This document shows, piece after piece, positions 22,119 to 30,400 of a stretch of DNA of 64,000 bases. Position numbers and translations under genes: made by a program. The DNA comes from Antitrichia curtipendula (Eukaryota > Streptophyta > Bryopsida > Hypnales > Leucodontaceae), in NCBI GenBank assembly GCA_951230915.1, contig OX579641.1, positions 1,364,001-1,428,000 of the forward strand, read 5' to 3'. The notes beneath the pieces were generated by a model. It worked only from the letters and a program-made list of their open reading frames with translations, ran no database searches and was not told where the DNA came from. The stretch's first letter is position 1, and every line of letters begins with the position of its first letter.

Positions 22119-22568
22119 AGGTGGATCCTTGACTTCGTTTGCTTTTGGTTTACGAAGTTTGTCTGGAGCCCTCTAGCTGCATTCTTGTTCTTTGTAGTCT
22201 TCCAAATTCACTTGGATGTTTTCAAATGCATTCACCATCCTCGCATGCAAGGACAAGTGAGGTTTTTAGTGTACACCTTATTTATTTCATTAGTTTGAGA
22301 AAATGTAAACTTTTGTCAATTGATTAGCAAAGCTTTGTTGGATGGTGGAGCCTGGACTCCATTATGTTTTTGGTTTATGAAGTTTGTCTGGAGCCCTCTA
22401 GCTGCATTCTTGTTCTTCGCAGTCTTCCAAATTCACTTGGATGTCCCCATATGCATTCACCTTCTTTGCATGCAAGGACAAGTGAGGTTTTCAATGTACA
22501 TTGTCTTAATAATTCATTAAAATGTGAAAAATAATGTAAAGTTCTATCAATTGATTGGGCTCCGTTAG
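22119..22568. repeat. Tandem duplication, two units of 225 bp
   Basis: The segment beginning near the stop codon of the DUF7869 relic is repeated once with a period of 225 bases. Matching landmarks are TGGTTTACGAAGTTTGTCTG at 22146 and its copy at 22371, CTGGAGCCCTCTAGCTGCAT in each, CTTCCAAATTCACTTGGATG in each, and GCATGCAAGGACAAGTGAGG in each. Each unit contains one copy of the CTGGAGC..CTCTAG motif. The duplication has diverged by roughly 10-15 percent. Confidence 0.85.
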
Positions 22569-23105
22569 ATGATGTTTAAATGTGACATTTCTAATGATGA
22601 AGGTTATTGTGCAATTATTTATGAAGTGCTTCGAGGGGAGCTAGATTCTCTTCTAGCGAGCGTCATCTGGAACCCTCTTGGATGTATAGTGATCACTCTC
22701 TAGTATACTTATGGGTGCCCAGGATGTAGTGTTTGAAACGCCATAGCACTTGGTTTGTAGAAATCTCTAGATACATAGGAAATGGAAGGGCTCCAGATGC
22801 ACAAGGAAACAGTTGAGGATTTTCACAGTTTTTTTATTTCTGGATTGCTCCAAAGTCCAAAAATAGTTAAATGTGGCATATTAGCTCTGATTGCACGACT
22901 ATTTATGCTAGCCACTGTAGTTGTGTTTGATAGTGATTGCAACTATTATTTGAGCTCTTACGGTGCTAGCTCTTACGGGTTGGTTTAGGATCTCCACCTA
23001 TTGAACTCGTGTTTTCCAATGTTCAGAGGCAGTTCAATGTTACCATATTGTTTTGAATTCTACTTCGACAAATGTCAACTTCCCATGTCAAACTGTGTGT
23101 TAGCA
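22569..23105. other. No gene; last copies of the palindromic motif
   Basis: Half-sites CATCTGGAACCCTC (about 22667) and GGGCTCCAGATGC (about 22788) continue the motif family. No coding or element boundary is seen otherwise. Confidence 0.4.
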
Positions 23106-23520
23106 TAAGGTAGGAGGCTCTGAAAGCGAGCGGGCATTTAGAACTGCCCATATAGATTTGCCTGAAATGGACATAAGGTGGTCTTTAAATGGACCTTCTG
23201 TAGTCATTGAATGGATTGGTAAAAAAATATTATTTACTACAATAGCCAATCATTCTCTTTGTTTTCCCCATTTCTCTCTAGAAACTGCACGTGAACGGTT
23301 TATGGAAGACCTAGGGTCATAAATAGGGACCTACGACTCATCACATTTGAAAATTCATAAGTAATTCAAAAATGCTTCAAAAAATACAAAACAAGTTGTG
23401 TTACAATCAAAATCTATTTTTTTTTGTCTGAAAAATGAGCTAAAAATAATCCCATCCAAGAAACCACATGAAAAAGGCAGACCAGCCCTTAGATGCTCGC
23501 TTTCAGAGCCTCCTACCTTA
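23106..23520. mobile_element. TIR element, family E copy 1
   Basis: 415 bp with terminal inverted repeats TAAGGTAGGAGGCTCTGAAA / TTTCAGAGCCTCCTACCTTA. The interior shares long matches with 51172-51718 and 56027-56630, including GAAAATTCATAAGTAATTCA, TGAAAAATGAGCTAAAAAT and AAAAAGGCAGACCAGCCCTT. No frame of substance. No clear target duplication at this copy. Confidence 0.82.
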
Positions 23521-23682
23521 GTCCCTGCACCTTTCATTTTTGCTCGGTGGTGAAGCAAATGTAAGGTGCAGTGATATGAAAGGCAAGTGCAATCCATTAG
23601 TTTCAGTTGTTCACCCATGTGGATCTTCCAGATACTGTAGTGCGTGACGTGGTCGGCAGGTCTGGAGATGTAAATTACAGTA

Positions 23683-24548
23683 CAATCAGACCTCGATAAG
23701 TGTTAAAACTCTATATGTGTTATGGAGATTTTCGCTCCCTTAAAATTAAGACTAGTAAGTGTTATGTGTTAAGTGTTACGCAATGTCGTGCTCCCGACTT
23801 TGTTAATTTTACCTTGGTAAGTGATAAGTTTTCAAAAAAAGGCTTTTCGTAAGAGCCATCGCTTGGGGGGAGATAATTTTGAGGTAAAGTAATAGTTTCT
23901 AGTTGCAAAGTGACTCTAGATGTCCATTCTAGAAACAAACTGATAGGTAGATGTATTGGAACAACTAAATTTGATATCCTCTGAGACTGAGACCCCTAAC
24001 ATGAATGTTCAAGAGTATTTAAATTATAAGCTTGAGTTTGATTTGAATAACTCTTATCAACCCACTAATGAAGAAATTATTGAAATGCTTCCATCTCAAC
24101 AACAAGGTAGTGAACACAAAGATAGTGATCCTGATGAAGCTAATCCTCACGATAGAGTAGAAGAGGTTGTAGGCTTTAAAGATGTAGGTAGTGCTCTTCA
24201 AACTTTGAAAAAGTTTTTGGAGCAAAGACCTAATGACACCATGTTATCTATTAGGAATATTGAAGCACTAGAAAATGAAGTAGAATTTTAGCGTGTAGCA
24301 GAAACTTGCCAAAGTACTATTGATTCATTATTTCGACGGACTTAGATGAATAATGAATCAATATTTTGTAATTTCATCCATTTTTTCTATAAATGTTATG
24401 TATTTACCTTTTTAATTCTTCTAAGTGTTATTTTTTATAAGTGTTATAAATCATCGGCATCACCCTCTATAAGTGTTGTGTGTTACTAGTGTCTAAGTGT
24501 TACCTAAAAGTATGCTCCCAACCCCTAACACTTATCAAGGTCTGACTG
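23683..24548 (+). mobile_element. Pogo/Tigger-like element, deletion derivative, TA-flanked
   Basis: The inverted ends are CAATCAGACCTCGATAAG on the left and the complement of CAGTCAGACCTTGATAAG on the right, each bordered by TA (23681-23682 and 24549-24550). CAGT...ACCTCGATAA ends with a TA duplication are the hallmark of pogo/Tigger members of Tc1/mariner. At 866 bp it is far shorter than an autonomous copy. The interior holds a C-terminal transposase fragment at 23956-24291. Subterminal TAAGTGTTA repeats occur at both ends. Confidence 0.78.
23956..24291 (+). pseudogene. C-terminal fragment of a Tigger/Jerky-type transposase
   Basis: 111 codons from MEQLNLISS to a stop at 24289-24291. The pattern of TNEEIIEMLPSQQ, an acidic linker, GFKDVGSALQTLKKFLEQR and a helical end is the usual tail of CENP-B/Jerky/Tigger transposases after the DDE domain, where a dimerising helix follows a 'deEI' segment. 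The DNA-binding and DDE domains are missing, so it is inactive. Position inside TA-flanked pogo-type ends supports the call; the residue evidence alone would be weak. Confidence 0.6.
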
Positions 24549-24586
24549 TATATAGGACTTAATTCAGTCATATTAGGAGACACGTC

Positions 24587-24665
24587 GCTTTACCTCAGTG
24601 AGCAGAGTGGTAAGAGCTGCTCACTAGATAATCCAGAATGTGTTCGTCCATGTCCGTGGCAGACG
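24587..24665 (+). other. tRNA-like segment, possible SINE head
   Basis: CAGTGAGCAGAGTGGTAAGAGC resembles an A box and GTGTTCGTCC, about 35 bases on, resembles a degenerate B box. That is the layout of a tRNA-derived pol III promoter. It does not fold into a full tRNA and has no poly(A) end or target duplication, so a chance match is possible. Confidence 0.25.
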
Positions 24666-24837
24666 TGGGTCCCAATCGTCCTTACTTTGGAATGGCAGTA
24701 CGTGCTCCTTCTCCTCTTGGACATGCATGGAAGAGGAGAATGGGACTGCCCTAGAGTCCTAGACTCGCACCAGAACCGCTAGTGAAGTAGCCGCTTTTCT
24801 ATGTCCCTTGAATTCTGACTGCTCTGATCGCAGCTGG

Positions 24838-25558
24838 GTGAAATAAATGCCACCGAGCCAGTCGGTTTGCCCAATTCGCCTGTTCTTCTCCAGTATCAGG
24901 CCAACATGAGGGGGCTGGATCACAGGGAGCTCATATCGCGTTCCCGGTGTTCATTCCCGGTGAATTCCCGGTGAGTCTCAAATTTCCCTATGTATATGTA
25001 GTTGCAACATGTGTCCAAAATACCTGTAAATAGAAAGTTTTTACAGGTGTCAAATTTTAAAGTTCAGTGGGAAATTTGAGACTCACCGGGAATTCACCGG
25101 GAATGAACACCGGGAACGCGATATGAGCTCCCTGTGGATGTCGTTGACCAGTATCGGCACTACTCCGTGGCCGCTGCTGCAATAAGTGATGGCACCGTGT
25201 TCTCACTCTTATTTTGGATTTGTCATTGTTGAATGCGTATATCTTGTATCGCGCAGATGCGGTGAAGTTGGGGTTGTCCATTTCGGCGCGACATGCAGTT
25301 GAGGCATTACAATTTGGCGCGGGAGTTGGTGGCACCTTGTGGGTATACCCGAACATTCCGAGAGGTCGGGTCCGGAATCTTGCACGCCAGGGGATCCACC
25401 ACAACGAGCGACATGAAAGCCTTCGACGAAAATGTGTCAAGTGCGGTGTACGAAAGCGGCAGTATTGTAGGGGATGTGATGGTCGCTTCATGAGCCCAAC
25501 ACCATGCGAGGTACGTGCATGTCCACCCAACCCGCCTTCGCTGTTCGTGCAGCAGTGA
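24838..25558 (+). pseudogene. PiggyBac-like (DDE_Tnp_1_7) transposase relic, split by a hairpin insertion
   Basis: Upstream of the insertion the frame reads NATEPVGLPNSPVLLQYQ followed by ANMRGLD. Directly after the insertion it continues VVDQYRHYS. Together they form the conserved 'YN..M.G.D..DQ.R.Y' block of piggyBac transposases. After a frame break near 25160-25195 comes WHRVLTLILDLSLLNAYILYR, equivalent to the 'KWW..vf...ld..l.NayilY' helix. A C-terminal zinc-ribbon-like CVKCGVRKRQYCRGC (about 25437-25480) follows and the frame ends at 25556-25558. The N-terminal half with the first catalytic aspartates was not found. PiggyBac transposases cut at TTAA, and TTAA-flanked small elements are common in this window. 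Confidence 0.68.
24921..25136. mobile_element. Hairpin MITE with 68-bp perfect arms, 3-bp TSD (CACTA-like)
   Basis: The arms at 24921-24988 and 25069-25136 are perfect inverted repeats starting CACAGGGAGCTCATATCGCG and containing three TTCCCGGTG phrases. They enclose an 80-bp AT-rich centre with a smaller hairpin (ACCTGTAAA ... TTTACAGGT). The flanks are GAT on both sides (24918-24920 and 25137-25139). Removing the element and one GAT restores the piggyBac frame (CTG GAT GTC GTT), which proves the boundaries. CAC ends with a 3-bp duplication suggest CACTA relatedness. Perfect arms imply recent insertion. Confidence 0.9.
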
Positions 25559-27473
25559 GGAGGGGAGGTCCAGTGTTCTCAGGTGGTTACAATTTATTTT
25601 GGAGAGTGGCGGTGTATGAGGCATCCACGGTGTTGTAGACAACTGAATCTGTCCTCATGTGCGCGCAGGGGATGGAGGTCGACCTCTTTAGACCGAGCGC
25701 AGCGTCGTGTGGGGCAGGTTCCACCACTGGGCTCGGCAGCGACCGATCGATCGATCAGAAGCGGGGGTCGATCAGAAATGCAGCGCGAAGGGATGGGCCG
25801 CGGTGAAGGCTGGGTTGTTCGTCGTCGACAGGGGCAGTAGATATTGTGCTGTATAGTTTGAGTCGCTGCATTGGTAGTACATTACCGAGCACAGTACCGG
25901 TGTGGTCCGGACCTGCAGCTTCTGAATCTGACGGCACCACTTGGTGTTTTTTAACATTGGGCCCGCCACCAACACCACCCCACCTTGACTTTGGATTTTG
26001 CAGTGCTGTTTGGCGGCAGACAACGTCATGGTTGTGGGTACTTTGAGCTTTCGATTTGTGTGCGCAGAGTGTGCACTGGCAGCGCCCGTAGCAGCGCCTG
26101 CATTCAGTTGGGTGGACGGGCACAGCGGCAATGCTTGGTCCGCGCAATGAGTTCAGTGTGGGGGAAAGGTAGGCTGATACTGTTGTATGTGATGTGTGGA
26201 ATTTGGGGATCGCTGTTTTCGAATTGCTGGAGTGTGAAATTATCAATTAGGGGTCCACAATGGTAGAAGATGGTTCACGGCGATCTTTTCCATGTCCGCG
26301 CAATTGAGAAAAGTCTAGCTGTTGAATTGGGGTTACGATCCCGCGCGCAGACATCGTTCTTGCTGGCGGCGGGAGTATTCGGCGCGATCCAGCATTGCCG
26401 CCAATGTCCAGCCTCCTCGCGCCAAAACCGCTGTCACCTCGCTCGTAAGCCTTCCATCCCGAAATCTCCAATTATGTCGTCCGCGAAATTAGAGAAGATT
26501 CTGTGAGGTTCCTCCAACACCTTCACTGCATGGATCTTTCCGGAGTGGCCCGCACGAATTTTGGAACTTGAAAAAATGACTCAGCTCCGCTGCGAACGTC
26601 TCTGAAAATGAGAGCGGCAAATGTGCCACCCTATTTTTCCATGATCCTCCGTGGGCAATGCCTCTCGTCGATAGGTGTCGATTAACCCTGGAACGACGCG
26701 GGGGTGACTTTGGAAATCATGCATTGTGTAACCGTGAGTCATTGGAATAAAAGAACCCAAAAGTACTCATTGGAAGTCAAGCTACTGTAGATGTTCTCCA
26801 CTTTCCACAAAGAATTCCAAGGATGAATAGTTGTAGTTCTGTCCTACACTGGAGAATTCAGTGGACACATTGTCAGCGGCGTCCTTCCTGGATTAAGAAA
26901 AATACCAGGATTATTTTCCACCTGAAGTATACTGCCCATACGGTGGTGTCATTACAATCCCAGACGTTCTAAAGGTTAAAAGGCTACAATGAGCTGAGAA
27001 ACGATGCTTGACCACGAGGCAGAGGAATTGGTCCTTTAGGGTTTAAGAACTGTCGGAGCCAAGCAGGTTGCATATGGTCAAGGAGCATTCCTGTTCGCCC
27101 TGATTACAAACACAACAAACAGCAATTGACACCACGCAACTAGAGCTGAGAACTCTGCCGACAGTCTGGGTCACAAGCGCAATTGCGCAATTGCGCTTGG
27201 AGAAAGGTCCAAAACGGAACCCCCAGCAGCATGCGATGTGCTTTCAAACCAATCTGAGGTATCCAGGTCCCATGCATGGTTCAAACGAGAACAATCCCGC
27301 TAAATGATTCGTTGAATGTGAACGTCAGCGTCTATTCAGAGCTTCAATTTCCACGCTAACAATATTAGATCATCTACGGTTGCCTCAGCATATTTCACTC
27401 CTACTGAACTGTGTACCTTAAACCTGAGCACCCACAACTCGCCGTACGACCCCCGACCTCCTTTGAATACGAC
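25559..27473. other. G+C-rich spacer without a recognised gene, then aconitase 3' flank
   Basis: From about 25.56 to 26.5 kb the base composition is near that of exons, unlike the AT-rich spacers elsewhere. Open frames occur on both strands, but none has a domain I recognise and none continues. It may be the 3' part of the piggyBac element or older low-copy DNA. A direct repeat CGATCGATCGATCAGAAGCG / GGTCGATCAGAAATG lies near 25745-25780. From about 27.0 kb the sequence is presumably 3' UTR and flank of aconitase. Confidence 0.4.
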
Positions 27474-30400
27474 CTACCGGTTTAGCAGCTGGCGCAACAC
27501 GTACTGTAGAATGCCCCCGTGCGAAAAGTACGTCAACTCGACCTGGGTGTCGAACCGAAGCACGCAGGTGAACTCCTTGTTGTTGTCCGTTTTCACAGCG
27601 ATATCCATGCCGGGTTTGATATCCTCCAGGGCTGGCATATCTATGCTATACCTCTCGAAACCAGTCAGTCCCAGCGTCTCCGCGTCCTCGCCCTCCTTGA
27701 AGCACAGAGGAATCAAGCCCATACCCACCAGATTGCTGCGATGGATACGCTCGAAACTCTTCGCAATCACAGCTTTCACGCCCTGCATCAACACCAAGGG
27801 CACAGTCAGTCGGTCGGTAAGGGTCCAAGGGAGAATCGCTGCAGGGCAGATTGGATTGGCGCAGGCTTGTCATAGATCGCCATTGAACATCTTGGAACAC
27901 GCGCGAAACGTGAGACATCGCCCACCACTGCGGCTGCTCCTTGTCCTTTGAACCTTTCAACTATTGAAGGATGGGCCATCCGATGCTAGGCAACGGTCAC
28001 GTACTGCCAAAGTTGCGACTCTTACCTGCAAGTAGGGGCCCTTGGCAGCCCAATCTCGAGAACTTCCACTGCCGTACTCCGCTCCCGCTAGGATGATCGT
28101 GTCATGACCCTCGTCCCTGTATTTCTGCATCACCCAACCTTCCACTCTCGTCATCTTATCCCTGTATCACAGCACGAATGCAACGTCCTACAATGTTTCA
28201 GGCGGGGTAAGAACAGGCGTGAAAAAGCCCCTCTTACCACGGCAGCGTCGTAAATGAACATCTTCTCCTGTGTTGGGACGTGCAAAGTCTTCGGCCCAAC
28301 CTCGCCTTTCAGAAACTTGTTCACGATCCGAATGTTCGCGAACGTCCCTCTCGCCATGATTTCATCGTTACCACGCCTGCTGCCGTACGAGTTGAAATCC
28401 TTTCGATCCACTCCGCGCTCCAGTAAATACTTCGCGGCAGGACTCTCTTTGTTGATGTTACCTGCCGGTGAAATGTGGTCGGTGGTGATACTGTCTCCGA
28501 AATTCAAAAGGCAGAACGCGTCCTTCACGCTTCGCACTCCAGGAGGATCCTTCGTCATGGTTTTGAAGAAGGGCGGATCGTGAACGTAGGTAGAGTTTGG
28601 GTCCCATGCATACTGAGCGCCCACGGGGGCCTCCAGGCTGTTCCACATGGCATTACCTTCCGTGATGGCTTTGTATGTCGACTGGAACATCTCCGGCAGG
28701 ACCGACCTCGCGACCACCTGCGCATGTCAGAACGCCTCAGTCAGTCCCTGGCATGCCCACCAACCTTCTCACGAAAAATCAGACACCTCAAAGCCCTCTC
28801 CACAAATATAGTCCACCGGATAGGACGGGCCCACACACAACACCACAGTGACCAAAGCGATCGATGACCCCACTCGCGAGGTTGCGACACAAGTGTCCGC
28901 CTACATACAATCAGGCACACTCTTGACAGTCTAGGTCAGGATACCTCTGCCCAACTTTCTCCCCTCGACTTACCTCAGCAACCTCCTCATTAGAAGGCCA
29001 GATATCCCTCAAAAAGACATTCTTCCCGTCTTTGCCGACACCAATGGCCTCCGTCTCAAAGTCGATATTCACCTGCAACAAGAACGCCACAACCTCAGAA
29101 GATTCAACAGGCGTGCTAAAACAACTCATACAGGAGACCTCGCAAGGTTCTCTCCACATAGTTCTACGTTGTGAAACATGAGCTGCGCGTCACCAGACTC
29201 TATTCAAAGCAACGGCAACATAAACTGCAGGCTCGCACCGTTCCAGCAAAAGCGTAAGCCACCACCAATGGAGGCGATGCCAGGTAGTTGGCGCGAGTCA
29301 ACGGATGAACACGTCCCTCGAAGTTGCGGTTGCCAGACAGCACAGCAGCAGCGACCACATCTACACATCACATAGCACCACAACGCTTAAGCGATTCCAA
29401 CACCTCAAATAACTCGCTATCTCCCAAACGTGAACTCGCGACTCCCTGACTGATCCTCACACTGCACACTGGAGGCTTCGCAATGACAACGCCATTCAGG
29501 ACGGAACCACTTCTCTCGGAAGATGCCACGACGCCTTGAGCTCGGCACCTGCGCAGAATGCGCTCAAAACACCATACAATGAGATCCTACCATGCGCTGC
29601 AATGGCCTCGGTGACGTCTTCGTGAAGATCGCCGGAATTACCGATGCACGTTGTGCATCCATAACCGACCAGACTAAAGCCTTGTTTGTCGAGATATTTG
29701 TTCAAGCCACTGCCACGTTACAAGAGCACGAAAGGGGTAAGAATAAGCCATCACATCACCTCTCTGAGGAGGTCGGCGAGGAACAACTCAACCTCGCACC
29801 GAATTCTGCATTAAACTAGTCACAGGCGCACCTAAAATTTTCCAATGAACATCAATGATCACAAACAAGCAAAAGCCTACCCAACGAAAGAAACGACACC
29901 GTCGTATTCCAAATACATGCATCGCATCCACTGTCTTCACTCCCGATCTGCTGCTCACCTTTTCTCCAGGTACATGGTGACAACCCCTGAACCCGGTGCT
30001 AGGCTGGTCTTAACCCATGGCTTGACCTGTCAAAAGGCAGTACCTCGAATTCAGACGATAGGCAGACTCGGAAACTAACGTGGAGTCAGCATTCACGCTC
30101 AAATCACCTTCTCGCCGTGTTCGAGACGATCAATCTAAGACAGACCTCACAAACCCTCGGAAGAAAACAGTACAGATCAAGTTCCACAGAAAGGGAAATG
30201 ATCAGGTAATCTCCCCGACCATGACAGTCGCATACTATCTATCTCACTGATAGAACCACCAAGGCAAGAACTTCACGGCTGCTGCTGATTATCCACACAA
30301 ATCCCGAATGGTAATGCCCAGTACTCTGACCTCAAGTCCAAGTTCGGTCGCCTTCTTCGCCACAAGGCCTGCACCAAGCATGACACTTGGATTGGACGTG

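Larger units (their letters stand above)
18863..22120 (+). pseudogene. DUF7869-type protein gene, multiply interrupted
   Basis: The protein signal moves between frames along the plus strand. It runs 18863-19375 with a TAG at 19154, shifts near 19373 to 19372-about 20040, crosses an apparent intron ending at TTTGCAG (20191), continues to TAG 20462-20464 and on to 20710, shifts again to 20782-21423, and shifts once more to 21371-22120. Recognisable parts in order are a cysteine-containing region followed by the GAEICITAWYQIHGI segment, ADQMLHQMRNIGHGRMD, NADYGLPPVS, NKMDTSKTALPRMR with TGMVAHGHG and GDSNFTI, then LYLQLNNLAKDNKNQYL and the hallmark VGHTHEDIDAYFSHLSK. A C-terminal domain (PGVWVLLRLEDPVVYAVWQG) follows. 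This order is that of DUF7869 proteins, which expand like transposon genes in algae and early plants. Two stops and three shifts argue for a relic, though some may hide introns. Confidence 0.75.

Noticed and set aside
24587..24665. tRNA gene
   Set aside because: A-box-like and B-box-like stretches exist, but no cloverleaf with acceptor stem can be drawn; at most a SINE head.
25057..25530. 157-codon minus-strand frame
   Set aside because: It is the antisense of the piggyBac-like relic and runs through the hairpin element; the plus-strand reading has conserved family blocks.
26084..26506. Small genes in the G+C-rich spacer
   Set aside because: Overlapping frames on both strands have no recognisable motif and no splice or start context that favours one.
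26684..27046. A TTAA element ending at GGTCCTTTAGGGTTTAAG (27029-27046)
   Set aside because: The right tip resembles the TTAA families, but the proposed left tip (TTAACCCTGGAACG) does not pair with it beyond a few bases.
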